A DNA stretch of 64,000 bases from Megamerina dolium. Its lineage: Eukaryota; Arthropoda; Insecta; Diptera; Megamerinidae. The number at the start of each line of letters is the position of its first letter. Position 1 is the first letter of the stretch. The stretch is from positions 56,564,761 to 56,628,760 of the forward strand of contig OY978528.1 of the NCBI GenBank assembly GCA_963854835.1, given 5' to 3'. Below the pieces are notes generated by a model. It searched no databases. It saw only the letters and a list, made by a program, of their open reading frames with translations, and had not been told where the DNA came from. Below, piece after piece: positions 27,418 to 42,884 of the stretch. Made by a program: the position numbers and the translations under genes.

Positions 27418-29000
27418 AAATCTCCTTACAGTCGGCTGGGGCCGACCAAACTATACCCTGCATATGTATATTTATATATAAAAAGTTTACTCGAATATCC
27501 AACTTTTCTTTTATTTCCACTTTTCGAGAAACAATTTTTGCATATACTACTAATTTACACCCGAAATATGGTTGACTTTGACGAAGTAAAAGGATTTTAA
27601 GATAATTCCGAGGCTTAGTATGGGAGCTATATAAAAAGTGGGCGTGGCTTACCACTTTCTAGTAAATCCAATTAATTTTTCAATGTTAATCCACACCTTA
27701 AATTTGGTGTCCTACGTTGAATAGTTTCTAAGTTATGGTGTTTAACATTTTTGTTTAATTTCCTCAACTTTGTATGGGAGCCCCAATAAGAAGTGGGCGT
27801 GGTACGCTGATTTTTCGCCAGATTATTTCCGACTACGATATTAATTTAAGTGTCAATTATGGTTATTGTAGACATAAGATTGCCTAAGTTACAGCTGTTT
27901 CAATTTAAAATTTGTATGGGGGCTACGATAAACACTGGGCGTGGTGCGCCCATTTTCTGTGAGCCTAGTTGCTCGTACAATACTAATCCATACCCTAAGT
28001 CTCGTTGTCCTAGGCTAAATGGTTTGTAAGCTATGGAGCTTAAAATTTTAGTTTAATTCACTCGACTTTGTATGGGAGACCCATGAAGGAGTGGGCGTGG
28101 CACACTGATTTTCTGCCAGATTTTTGCCGACTAGGATATTAATTTAAGTGTCAATTATGGTTATTCTAGACAGAAGATTGCCGAAGTTACAGCTGTTTCA
28201 ATTTAAAATTTGTATGGGGGCTACGATAAACACTGGGCGTGGTGCGCCCATTTTCTGTGAGCCTAGTTGCTCGTACAATACTAATCCACACCTTAAATCT
28301 CGTTATTCTACGCTGAACAGTTTGCAAGTTATAACCGGTAACATTTTTTTTAATTTCCGCAACTTTGTATGGGAGACCCAAAAAGGAGTGGTCGTGGCAC
28401 ATTGATTTTCTGCCATATTATTTCTGACTACCGTGTTAATCTAAGTGTCAATTATGGTTATTCTAGACAGAAGATTGTAGAAGTTACAGCAGTTTCAATT
28501 TAAAAAAAATACAGACACTTTGTATGGGAGCTACGCTAGAAAGTACGCGTGGCTCATCCACTTTTGGTGAGGTTATATAGTAGTATAATATAAGTCTATG
28601 TGCCGAATATTGTTGTCCCAAGTGGTATATTGTGTGAGTTATAGCAAGTTCAAGATTTTGAAAATTTCGAGGTTAGTCGCTTTGAATGCTTGGTGTGGGC
28701 GTGGTTATTGACCGATCATGCCCAATATCAATCCCCTCCGTACCCTTGGATCATAGATTACTTATGCCAAATTTCATCGAAATAGCTCAATATTTACTCA
28801 AGTTATCGTGCGAACCAGCCAGGTGACAGACAGACGGACGAACGGACGGACGGACGGACGGACATCGTTAAATCGAAAATTTAATCGACGCTGATCACGA
28901 ATATATATCCATGTCTATATCTCCGGAGATTCCTTCAAGTGGACACAAACATCTGACCGAAATGAATATACCATGCATATTGCATTATGCAGGGTATAAA
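27418..29000 (+). mobile_element. Interspersed repeat with internal ~150/298-bp tandem array, copy A
   Basis: The copy starts TCTCCTTACAGTCGGCTGG and ends GCATTATGCAGGGTATAAAA. TATACCCTGCAT near the left end is repeated in inverted form at the right end. Inside, the box GGGCGTGG recurs at about 27,640, 27,795, 27,937, 28,093, 28,235, 28,390 (GGTCGTGG), 28,545 (ACGCGTGG) and 28,697. Monomers of about 150 bp alternate in two types, so blocks such as CTACGATAAACACTGGGCG repeat exactly 298 bp apart. Near the right end lies a GACGGACG-rich tract (28,829-28,863). No protein is encoded; the open frames are repeat translations. Related copies are at 31,262-32,790 (inverted) and 62,958-64,000. The non-autonomous, protein-free structure could fit a Helitron-like or satellite-carrying element; the class is not proven. 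Confidence 0.85.
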
Positions 29001-29335
29001 AATGTTATTTCTTCTAAAGATATGATTTATGAAATGTTTCTCTAACCATTCTCAGATGCAAAAACAACCCAGATATCTAATGGTAAGACGTGTTTATACC
29101 CAAAATATCGCATCGATATTAATCCGATGCACTTTGGCTATACGGCAAATATACTTTGATCTTGATCAATTCAATTTGTTTCACAGTGTAATTGTTCATG
29201 AATAAATAATAAAATTACGATAAGAAAACAAAAAAAAAGGTACAGCAACAACAACAAGATCACAACCACAACATCACAAGATATACAATATATCCCCATA
29301 CCTACAGAAGGTTCAGAAATCATCATGGTCATTAT

Positions 29336-29880
29336 CAATGCACCATTGCAAAAACAACAACATAGCAACATTATTATTGCATAAAAACAATGTATATAAA
29401 ATTTTGTAATTTTTTTTATATTCATATATACAGAATTCGTGCCCATGTGTGCATTTGTATTGAAATGTTACTAAAGTTGATACATAATAATGTGTGCATA
29501 TATACATATGTTTATACTCATAGTGCATATTACTATACGCATTCAAAACAAATACACACTCATTTATTTGTTATTATTTTCTAATAAACCAATGCACCAT
29601 TGCAAAAACAATAATAGAGCAACATCGTTATTGTATAAATACAATGTACTATAAACATGTTGATAATTTGATATAAAAATATACATATCACAGTATACGT
29701 CCCCATGTGTGTATTTGAATTCAAATGTTGCTAAAGTTGATACATGAATAATGTTTATATACATATATGTGTACTCATAATGTATATATGAGTATTTTAC
29801 TCGTATATATTTTGCATTGGTTTTATGCGCATTCAAATCAAATACTTATTTATTTATTATTATTTTCCAATAAACGAAAT
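29336..29880. repeat. Two-copy tandem duplication, period about 254 bp
   Basis: CAATGCACCATTGCAAAAAC at 29,336 recurs at 29,590. Later blocks also recur in order: CATGTGTG, GCTAAAGTTGATACAT, GCGCATTCAAA/ACGCATTCAAA and ATTATTTTC[TC]AATAAAC. The copies differ by many substitutions and small indels, so the duplication is old. Confidence 0.85.
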
Positions 29881-31261
29881 GTATAAAAATGTGCTTTCTC
29901 TCAGACATGTGTTTATTATTCGTCTTATTTGTATTTACGAGTACCAACAAGATCAAACCTACATTCGATTTTATTTGATTTTCTTCATTATTTTCGTAAC
30001 TTTTCTTCACCCTTTCGTGAAGAAGCGAAAAATGACGTTTCAAATGTCAAATACAAACATACACATTACACACGTACTTGTTGAAAAGAAATAATTCGCT
30101 CGCGTATACTTGTTCGGTATATAAAAATAAATTTTATAAAGCTAGAAAAAGGCAACAACAAAAATAACAACAACAACATTAATAATGCAAAAACTACATA
30201 TAGTGTGTATATATATGTAGAATATAGTTTGCCTCATGGCAGTGACAGATTGTTGGCACGTGTGCGTTGTCTCATCATTACTTATTTTTATTGTTGTTGC
30301 TGCTGTTATTATTGTTGTTTGCCGGTGCGTTGTTGTGTGTATTGTTCTATTACTGTTATTTTGTATCACACATATGTATGTGTTGATATGTTTATTTGAT
30401 GATGTTGCTGTTTCTTCTTCTACATATGTATGAGTATATCTTTCTATATGTTGATTGTATTTGTATTGGTAGAATTATTAATGGCATGTTGTTGTCGTTG
30501 TTGCTGTTGTTGTTGATGGCAGTCGTCTATACGCCGCATACGTACCATGTATACATATGTACAAATATACTTTATTGTTTTGCATAATATTTACAATTGG
30601 TATTGATAAAATAATATACAAATTTACATTGCTTTATGATCTTATTGAAATAATAAGCAACATTTTCTTATATGTATATCCGCAATATCAACAATGATAA
30701 AAAATGAAAATTGCAAATATTAATGATTTTTTGTTTAAAAACATCATGAGAATGGCAGGGGAAAAACAAATCACCAACATATATGTATCTCTGTTTATTT
30801 AAAATGAAAAATAGTTTAATGACAGTGGATATTGTTGTTGATGATAATCTGTACTACATATGCTCGTATGCACAACTATTTCATGGCCGGTCTTCATGGC
30901 GTATGAGTCAAATTTCATTTTAATACATTTACAATACAAATATCATACACATGCATATCTATACACGTATGTATATGCTCTATATCACATGAATCATAGC
31001 ACGACAACGATTAATTTTCAATTTTCAATGAAAGCACAGGTGAGCAACAATTTGATAAGTGGCCTTAAGCTTTTTAATTATATGTGTGAGGATTTATTTC
31101 GTAAAAATTTGAATATTTGATTTTCGTGGAATAATTAGATATTTATATACTTATTTGCATTCAATGTAGCTTTTATTTTGCTTACATGTGAAATTATCTA
31201 AAGAGTTGTTGTAATATAAGGTTAAGGAGCGAGATAAAATTGTCATATAGCTGTTATATAT
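29881..31261. other. Non-coding DNA
   Basis: No gene seen. CAA/TTG-rich patches lie around 30,150-30,180 and 30,285-30,520; open frames there are low-complexity. Confidence 0.6.
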
Positions 31262-31346
31262 TTTTATACCCTGTATGGGTGCTAGGTATATTCAGTTCGA
31301 ACAGATGATTGGAACCACTTGAAGGAATCTCCGGAGATATAGAAAA

Positions 31347-31536
<190 letters not shown>

Positions 31537-31866
31537 CTGATTAGCGTCGCCTAAATAGTTGAATTAATTATCTTAGTCCATCCGTCCGTTCTTCCGTCCA
31601 TCTGTCTGTCACCTGGCTGGTTTGCACGAAAACTTGAGCGAATATTGAGCTATTTTGACGAAATTGAGCGTGAGTAACCTATGATCCAAAGGTCCGGATA
31701 GGATTGATAATGGGCATGATTGGTCAACTACCCCCACATGGAGCAATCAAAGTGACTAACCATGGAACATTTAAAATGTTTAACTTGCTATAACTCATTT
31801 AATATAACATCAAGGTCAACAATATTTTCTAGCTAGAGTTATGTTATAAATAAATAAAAAATAAAT

Positions 31867-32212
31867 ATGTGGCACTTAAAGCCCCAAAGGGCTCATTGGC
31901 CGAGCTTCTCTTCTATTACTGTTGTGCGTCTTAAATTTTGGACAGTATTAAATGGACCTACTTATTTTAGCCGGTTCCGAACGGCAGAACACTTGTGACA
32001 TCACTTTTTCTGAGCTTTGTCACAGAGTTCTTTTTAGAAGCTTTTTCATGGCAAGTTGTTACTGTCGGAAGAATTGCCAATTGCTTGCCGACAGGTGGGT
32101 ACCATTCGAAAGAAAAATCTTTTCGATAAAATTTGTTATGCATCAGCCGGGTATTGAACCACGACCTACAGATCAGAAGGCGAACACACTAACCACTGAG
32201 CTACGGCACTGC
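31867..32212 (-). mobile_element. tRNA-derived SINE, copy 2, nested in copy B
   Basis: Minus-strand head GCAGTGCCGTAGCTCAGTGG carries the A-box, followed by a B-box-like GTGGTTCAATACCC. The body aligns along its length with copy 1 at 22,829-23,177. The minus-strand 3' end is again GTGCCACATAT with an A/T-rich tail. It interrupts the inverted tandem-array repeat, so it inserted later than that repeat. The B-box is less perfect than in copy 1, which suggests some decay. Confidence 0.85.
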
Positions 32213-32790
32213 TACATAATCTTGTCAGAAATAGGCGACCCATGCCTACTTATTATACAAAATAACTTAATTTTATTAAAATTTAAACGTTCTAACTTCG
32301 GAGGTTTTTTGCTTAGAGCAACTGACACTTAAATTAATATGGTAGTTGGATATGATAAGCCATTAAATCAGCATGTCATGTCTACTTCTCAATGGGGCTC
32401 CCACAAGTAGCTTCGGAAATTAAAAAATAACTTAAACCGCTATTACTTACGAACTGTTTCTCGTAGGACAACCATATTTAAGGTGTGGATTAATATTGCA
32501 AAGATAATTAGATTTACATGAAATAGGCAAGCTACGCCCACTCTTTTTTATGGCTCCCATACAAAGCCTCGAAATTCGTTTTATGTTTAAACCGCCACAA
32601 TTTCAACATTTTTAAGCTCAAAATATCTATATTCAGCACGAAATTTAATATTCTTGGTTGTAATAAACTTACGAGAAACCAGTGAATCATGCCTACTGAT
32701 TAATGTAGCTCCCATACAAAGTCGTGGAACTATCTTAAACTTTCAAACAAAGAGATTTTTAAGATTTATTTTCAGATTTACATCCGACGG

Positions 32791-34585
32791 CTTTTAGTAA
32801 AGTTTTAAGGAAAAGCATAATTCCAACCTCGTCTGAGTTCTGGGGTTTCAGTGTCAAAAATTGCGAAAAATGGTTTTCGTAAGCACCCAATAAAGACAAA
32901 TGTATATTAAGCGAATTCTCAAATGGTAGTTAGACGATACACTGTTTTTGTTTGTCTTTGGTAAAAACTTTCAATCAAGCTCTAAAAATCATAATTCATA
33001 GGATAATCTAAGCTCCAGTAAATATGTACATGGCAATATGTCAATAAATATATCAGACCTACTAATATTTAAATGGCAATTCAATTCATTCAGAATTATT
33101 TGAATTCCCCCTGCACAAGCAGGTAATTATAGGAAATTGCTTTCATAATTTTCTAATAGAACTCAAATCGCAAGGAGTTTTCGTCTTCTTCCTTATTTTC
33201 TCCACGATTAATCTTAATTCCTTCTCTTTCAATCATGTTCATGGACAATAAACCTTTGCTGGTGTCACAATAAATTGAATTGATGACGGAATGAGTTCAA
33301 TCATTTGGGCTACAGCAGCTAAGATAGATATTTAAATTACCTTAATTTCATTTCGTAATAATTACAGTTTATGCTATACAATTAATGCCAAAGCATATGT
33401 GATTATTATACTCCTATTAGCCAATTTGTATTACATACATATTTAGCTAATTAATGATTCGCATGTGTATGCCAAATTAAATAATTAAATATATTTTTTT
33501 CATTACCAGAGAAAATAGAAGCAACAAGTTTGCTTTGTTGTTGCTTCTATTAAAGACATTTGTAAAGCGTTAATTATATAATCGGTATTTTGTTAAAATT
33601 TATTTAACAAGCGCAATGACACTTCTTAACATTGTCTGTTTGCGATTGTTATTATTACAGAAGATGTAATCATAAGTAACATGTAATTAAATTATAATAA
33701 TGTCCATTTGAAAAATGGGAGCTAAAGTGGAAAATCATAACTACAATAATTAAATTCTAAATTCATGTATACTCGTAACAATGACAACATTAATGATATC
33801 AAATATTACCCAACCACAACAATGCATGAGATCGAAAAAAAATGTATGTACATTGTACATCTCTTACACGCACATTTATAATCAAATTGGTGTTATATGT
33901 ATATTGTACATAGTAGTTGAGCATTTATGATTTTCTATTATAAATCGAGCATATTGCAAAATAATGATGAAATAAATACATATAAAATGGAACAGGAACT
34001 TATCTATTTGCAATCAATTTGACCTTCTCCTCCGATATAGCGTAATTTAATTGATCTCATCAATTGCAATTGAATGCCATCACAGAAAAAAAAATACAAA
34101 AAACAAAATAAAAAAGATAAAATACAATATCGCTTGTGAATTAACTTCGGTAATAAAGAGACTTTCACAATTATCGTCACACGTATTTTGTATGTGCGGG
34201 AGGTGTGAACCTATCACATTACGTCCATGCTTGAGCTTACTGTACATTGACAAATATAAATGAGTCAGAGACTGATAACTTGATATTTATGTGCACAAAG
34301 TCCGAAATTATTAATCTGAAAATATATTTTTGCATGAATATGTGATGAGATGTGATTTAATTCTATTAAACATATTTTTTATCTCATTTATTCGTTGACC
34401 AAAATAATTATATATACCAAGTTTCTGATCTGTAGCTTTATATTGGGGACTTGAATTAGTTTTGAAGGATTTTCGTTGGATGACGTAACTTGTACATTTG
34501 CTATCGGACCATACTGTAACTATATTCTTTTTAAAGCGCCTTGATTAGAATTTTTTTCAGTATATTAGAAGTCGAAACAACCAAT
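32791..34585. other. Non-coding DNA
   Basis: No gene seen. Contains one perfect hairpin at 33,514-33,551 (listed separately). Confidence 0.6.
33514..33551. repeat. Perfect hairpin, 14-bp arms, 10-nt loop
   Basis: AATAGAAGCAACAA (33,514-33,527) and TTGTTGCTTCTATT (33,538-33,551) are exact reverse complements. Too short for a canonical pre-miRNA by itself. Confidence 0.9.
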
Positions 34586-35065
34586 TTTTATTGAGCTTCA
34601 ATTATATCGACTTTTGAGTCAACAAAGCAACATTTGCGGGAAAGAGTTTTTTGAATCGTATCGTCACTGATTATGAAAATCTATAACTATAACGCGAAGT
34701 GAAAAAAGCATGGGTTACGTCCAGCAAACCATCAACATCAACGATAAAGCGGAATATTCATGGTGCCAAGCTCATACTCTGCATTCGGTGGGACTAACTT
34801 GGTGTTTATTATTATGAGCTGCTCAAACCATCTCCGGTGGCCTTTATCGAACACAATTGCTGGTTTTAGACGAGCATTAAAAGAAAAATAGCCACAATAT
34901 CTCGTCGTTCAAACATTCGTAGGAACGCTGAAATGGAAATTTTACCCCACCCGCCGTATAGCCCAGACATTGCTACTTCCGACTGCTACTTGTACCGACC
35001 GACGACACACAGCGTAGAAGAATAGCGCTTCCATTCTTACGAAGAAGCTTATAATTAGGCGAAAA
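34586..35065 (+). pseudogene. Mariner (mauritiana-like) transposase remnant
   Basis: The plus strand reads RIVTDYEN, then VKKAWVTSSKPSTSTIKRN, IHGAKLILCIRWD, a stop, LGVYYYELLKP, and further on EMEILPHPPYSPDIATSD. These follow the order of a Mos1-type mariner transposase (IVTGDEKW, KSWVxPGxPSTSTxKxNIHG, KxMLCIWWD, YYELLKP, PHPPYSPDxAPSD). The segment with the second catalytic Asp (HDNAR) is missing or scrambled, there are several stops and frame changes, and neither terminus is recognisable. Dead fragment. Confidence 0.85.
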
Positions 35066-37171
<2,106 letters not shown>

Positions 37172-37302
37172 CATCTAAAGTGAGTCACGCATTTACATTT
37201 CACTATTCACTCACACTGTCCAACCCTGGCTCTAAATAGTAAATGGAACTAAAGTGAGTAGTGCGTTTGTTTACACTTTTCACTGCGCTTTCACTTTAGA
37301 TG
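37172..37302. repeat. Possible small inverted-repeat element
   Basis: CATCTAAAGTGA (37,172-37,183) is inverted exactly at 37,291-37,302 (TCACTTTAGATG), enclosing about 107 bp with no coding capacity. Could be a MITE; arms are short. Confidence 0.4.
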
Positions 37303-37874
37303 AATTATCGGTTTGGGGAATTACTTTTTGACCATTTTGGATGAAACAGAAATTACAAAATTTCACTTTTTCCACTTTGAATGAATATGAAAATTGAGAG
37401 TGATAAATACAAATGAGCTTTTAATTTAAATATTTTTGGGTGAAATTCTGGTAGTGCATCAACCTAGTATAACCTAGTTGTTATACTGGTTGAGCCCATA
37501 AAGGAGATGCACCAATAAACCCTCATTGGTCCCTAGTTATACCAGAATGGGATGTAGTTAACTAAACCTAGTTCCGAGATGTAGCAATCTTGGAACGTGT
37601 CAATTTTTATCTCAAAATTCGGTAGATACTAAATCTTGTACAATTTTCCGTGGAGCTTTATTCATATTATATACACCCTCTCACTTAAATGAATATTTCG
37701 CCAGTTTTCATTTAGCGTTACATTTTAATTTTCGCGCTCTGGTTTTCATTTTGATGGATTTGTCTGTGAATCATTAGCACCAAGCACAACACCCAACAGC
37801 AGTGAAATGTTACCCTGTGGTGAAAAATAACAGATTTTCTTCCAGCATAGAAAACTCTAAGTGTTTATTTCATA

Positions 37875-38450
37875 CAAGGTGGACAACTATGTATTAAGAC
37901 TACCTCGAGAAAACACAATTAAAACACGATATCTGCTAATTTTACGGTATATTTATTGGAAATATTCTCCTCCTGATTCAATACACTTGTTACATCGATT
38001 TAATAGTGATTCAAACGCGTGTTTCAGCTCATTTTTCGGAATTGCCTCCAGTGCCTCATCGAAGCCCGTTGTATGGTCTGAAAGTCATCAAAAAAGCATC
38101 CTTTCAACTTCAATCTCAGTTTTGGGAACAAAAAGAAGTCGCACGGTGCCAAATCAGGTGAATATGGCGGGTGATTCAACACACAGACCTGATTCCGAGC
38201 CAAAAATTGACGAACAATGAGTGCTGTGTGACTTTTTTCTTTCTTTGCTCCATGTTAAAATTTCAATATCAAACGAACACGTGTTTTGTAAAATGAATGT
38301 CAATAAACATTAAATGTCAACCAAATGCCATACAATTTTGACAGTTAGTAGAGGAAGGTTGAAGCTTCAAAACGCATTTACTCACACATAGATGACGCGC
38401 TTGGTTGCTGAGGTATGGTTCGAGTCTTAATACATAATTGTAGCACCTTG
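37875..38450 (-). mobile_element. Internally deleted mariner element, 576 bp, both ends and TA duplication present
   Basis: CAAGGTGGACAACTATGTAT at the left and, inverted, CAAGGTGCTACAATTATGTA at the right are terminal inverted repeats that continue as TATTAAGACT. TA lies at 37,873-37,874 and 38,451-38,452. On the minus strand the element keeps the transposase start (ATG, MEQRKKK) and then jumps directly to HTALIVRQFLARNQVCVL, NHPPYSPDLAPCDFFLF and, after a frame change, FDEALEAIPKNELKHAF ... NKCIESGGEYFQ, stop. The N-terminal and most of the catalytic domain are gone. This is a non-autonomous deletion derivative that could in principle still be moved by a related transposase. Confidence 0.9.
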
Positions 38451-38452
38451 TA

Positions 38453-41400
38453 TATTCATTTTTAAAAATATGCTATATTTCGGCATAGAAGTTTCTTTGT
38501 ACTTTAAGATCATATTTTTAAAACTACTAAAAATCGGTAAAAAAAAAAAATTCAAAATAATACAATATTTATTTCTTGTTTATTAAAGTATCTATTTATT
38601 CTCTTTTTAAAGATTCAGAGCTAATATTCGTACTGTATGTGCATATAAAAATCAATAAATTTATATAGTTAATTTTTGGAATATCTTCTTTTTAAGGATG
38701 TTTATCAATAAATCTTCTTGAATTGAATTTCTTAGATCGTAAATGTGTAATACGAAAATATATGTGTGTGGATTGAATAATTGAAATTTATATTTACAAT
38801 TTTCATGTTCTGTAACATCTATCCATAACTACGATCTAAATTCAGTACATATCAGTTCTATGCAATCATAAAGGTAGACCTATAAAATGGTCTATGAAAT
38901 CTATGAATTTCTTTATATTCAAAAATAATATGTTTCAGCAACCAAACTACTAACTTTGTAACGAATTGTACACTACTTCCATTTACACTGGTTTTCTTAC
39001 ATTGCTGATGGGTATTCGCAATAATATTCTCTATATGCATATATTCATTCAAATATTCATGATGATTATGTTGTTGACGATGTTGCTGATGTTAATGCTG
39101 ACAGCGACATTTGTCTATGTACTGTTGCTAGATGCATGTAGTACATTCTAGTATGTTTACTTGTACGATAGATTTTTCCGGAAAAGTGGCGCGCCACAAT
39201 ATGAGTAAATAATCATTATAATCATAATAAGCTGTCAAATCTGTTACTATGATGGTTGTGCGTTGATGATCATTATGACCATTTGATATATTGATGATGA
39301 TGATGATGATGATGATGATAAACTAAATATTGATAGTATAATATGTATGTATGAGTGAATATATAGCTGTACGAGGATGTAGGAATATATAAGTAGTATG
39401 TGCAAATTTGCCACTGCATTTTGTGGTGAAAATATTATGCGTCAGAATGGTGTACGTCTACACTAAGTTTATTCATATGATGTTGCTCGTTGTTGCCATA
39501 GAAATTTTAGCAAATGCAATAGCATTTCATCATGATGATTTCATGGAGACATGTTTCTTTTTATATTATATGTAAATTGGAAAATGTCATTTTAAAAACA
39601 TAAATGCCACACAATCATCTTTAATGACACATTTGTTGTTGTTGTTGCTTTTTTTGTTTTTGTCAATATGTACGCTTATGAAAATATATGTGTTTTTCTT
39701 GCGTTTCATCATAAAAATGTCACTATTAAGTCATAATGATGTCAAGTATTATCACCAAACAGAATATATATACAATCACGCATATACTCATACATATTTA
39801 CAAAAAAAAAAAAATTTCAAATATTATTTCTTGTTTTTTTCATTTTACTTTTGTTTTAATTTTGTGGTACATTTTTTATTTTATTATAATATTTTTTTTT
39901 TCAACTTGTGCGCCACGGATTCGTGAGAAACATGAGCACCGATGGCGATGACAATGGCAGTGGCGTCGTCGGCACTTAACCTGGTTCATTATGAGCGCAC
40001 ACACACACATCACACACACCATCACTCGTTCATGGGGTAATCAAAATCATTGTTTATGAGAGTTAATAAAGTCGTTAAGAAATTTACTAACTTTGAATTG
40101 TGCGCATGGAATTAATTAGCGCAAACTACACTACACAGTAATAATCAATAAAAATTAAAGGAATCACTTAAAAGAATGTGAATGAGTTTTAGTATATGCG
40201 CACAATTTTTAATAAGCTCAGCTGCCTGTTGTGATAAAAAAGTTTCGACAGACTTGAAACAAACTATTGATTTATTCTTCAAAATTTTATTTTGTCCTAT
40301 TCAAAGTTGAACTCATCATTGTTTACATAGACACTTGCATAATTTTAATAATAATATTAGCAGCATTATTAACATGAAATTTGACAAATATGTCGAAAAA
40401 TAGCACCATCAATCTAATAAAATATCATTTACATTTCCCAGCAACATTTAATTTAGTTAAAATCGGATTTTGTGGAAACTTTTTGATTAGAACAACCTAA
40501 GAAACCAAAGAAATCAAAGCAATTATCGTACGGAAAACATTTCGAATGTAAAAAAATGATGAAAATTATCAATGCGAAATTTAATTTAAAATTGTTAATA
40601 TTTATATTATCTAAATGTACAATTTCATTCAAAGCAACAAATTGTGTCAGTAATTTTTCCATATAAATAATATTCTCTTCTAAAGAATTCGAGTGTTTGT
40701 TCTTAAACTAAATATTTTCATATTGAAAATATAATTTAAAAGCAAATATTAACAGCAGACATTCATAAATTTTCAAATTAATTTAGAAAGCAAAAAAAAA
40801 AATGATAAAGTGAAACATTCCAAAGTGAACGACAACAAAAACGACTACACGCACTAAATAATAAATTTAAAATTTCATTCGTCTCAATTTTAATGCTCTG
40901 TAGTGGCATTAAAAATTAATATATTATAATCATAATCATAAAAATAATTTAATAAATGTATACTTGTACACTTAATAAAAAGTTTTTAAAACCAAGAAGC
41001 ATCATGCACAAGAAATTTTGTCATACAATAGACAAAAAAAAAATGAAAAAGCATGAGTCATGTTGTTCAGACAAAAAAAAACACAACAATTTTGCATGTG
41101 GTTTAGTTAAAAATAAAAAATAAAAATAATACGCAATCATACAAACACATATGTACCTACAATATTTGTATGTCAATTCTATGCGACAACATTGAAGCAT
41201 GGCTAATTAACTTTGCCAAAAACAAAAACTTTACCCACCAAAGAAAGAGAAAAAAAGAAAATATAAAATTCAATCAAAATAGTTTTTATAAAATAATAAT
41301 AAAAACACACATAGATACCTCATAACACGTGATTGATTTCTTGTAGTTAATTAAAATGATTAACTAAAAAAAAAGAATAGCTAATTCGATTTAGTAATTT

Positions 41401-42371
41401 ATTTTTAATCTGTTTAATCTTATTATATCACATTTTTTTCCGAAGGCAATCGACGACGATGAGTCAATAAAATTGTATAATTTGCAAGTGTTGCAAATAA
41501 ATATTTACGATAGTATATCGAGGTCATGATATTCTTAGAAAAGTTGGGGAGGGCAATAGAACCGCACATACGTTAAAAATGCATTTAAATAGAAAATGTC
41601 GTCAAACAAACACACACACAACACGTACACACACTTTCAAATTAAAAACATATAAATAATCAATAATATAAAATTGCTAGCAAATCACATGCGATGCTCG
41701 GTGCACTGCAATATCGAAAATGTTTGGAATAATGTCCAAATACATGTTCAGAATTTTCTAAACATCAAACTTGTTTACTTATAGTTTTTATCCATTATCA
41801 TCGACAAAATAAAAAATTTGCAATCCCAAATAGCTCCGAACTATAGTTTGAGAGGATACCTGTAAAGAAGATTTTAAAAGCTTAGTGAATTCTATGCACC
41901 CGTTTTTGGGATGTTAAAAACTAAAATTTTTACGCAGCCTAATATCTGATAAACTATTACAAATTACTCTCAAAAAATCAAAACAATTTAATGATCCGAA
42001 GCTTTATGTTAATAGTATTTTACGGTATAATGTCAAGAAAATTATTATTAAGACAATTTTTGCTATGTAGCACAATATGGAAAATATAAAGATATTCAGC
42101 AAAATGGTTATTGCGATTAACGATTGGAGACGTTGAAGACTGGGGGTTCGATGTTGAAATGGGGCGTGATATCTTTCAAAAATTATACCATACAACGGAT
42201 GTAAAGATGTGCTGAGCGTTCAAATCGTTTAGAGGCAATCTTTACGGTACTATCAAAAGTGACTGTACTTATATAAACAGTAAATATATGATTTGAATTA
42301 GCATGAACATCTGGTCTACACTTTATATTCTATAGCTTCGATACCCTGTTTATAGTATGAACTGTCTAACT
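38453..42371. other. Non-coding DNA, about 3.9 kb
   Basis: No gene seen on either strand. A (GAT)n tract lies at 39,292-39,320. Open frames near 39,624-39,951 are Phe/Tyr/His-rich without a domain. Probably upstream intron or flank of vein. Confidence 0.55.
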
Positions 42372-42884
42372 AATTAAAATAGCCATCTACCGCAGACTCC
42401 ACCTCATCATTGCTTGCAAATCTTCTACCACCAAGCCATTTTTTTCAAATTTTGTAAATAGAAAATAATAATATTGATTGTTTTGAAGATAATCAATAAA
42501 AATTATCCCACGTGCAACCCAAAAAACAGACGCCATAACCTTGCCTGCAGATGGAACTGTCTTCGCCATCTTTGGACACGATTCTCCCCTTTCAGTCCAT
42601 TGTTTTGACTGCTCCTTTGTCTCAGGTGTGAAGTAGTGCACCCATGCCTCATCCATAATTACGAATCGACCCAAAAACTCGGCTTTATTACTGTGAAACA
42701 TCGCCAAACACTCAATAGAAACATCTTCAGAACGTTGTTTTTGTTCTATTGTGAGCAAATGCGGCACCCATCTTGCACACAGCTTTTTCATCTCCAAATT
42801 TTCGGTGAATATACGATGTATCGCACTTTTTGAAATGTCTGTAATTTTCCCTAGCTCACGCACCTTCAGCCGGCGATCATGCAA
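42372..42884 (-). pseudogene. Mariner-like transposase remnant
   Basis: The minus-strand frame reads RELGKITDISKSAIHRIF (helix-turn-helix), LCARWVPHLLTIEQKQRSED, FVIMDEAWVHYFTPETKEQS, VPSAGKVMASVFW and GIIFIDYLQ. This is the order found in mariner transposases. The first catalytic Asp lies in MDEAW. After DYLQ the sequence jumps, by an internal deletion, to a C-terminal end in another frame: WLGGRRFASNDEVESAVDGY at about 42,380-42,440. The block with the second and third Asp is lost. No inverted termini or TA duplication were found, so this is a dead, truncated copy. Confidence 0.85.

Noticed and set aside
28148..28405. Open frames on both strands inside the GGGCGTGG repeats (also 63,400-63,967 and 27,359-27,655)
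   Set aside because: Repeat-unit translations found in each copy; no domain and mutually overlapping on both strands.
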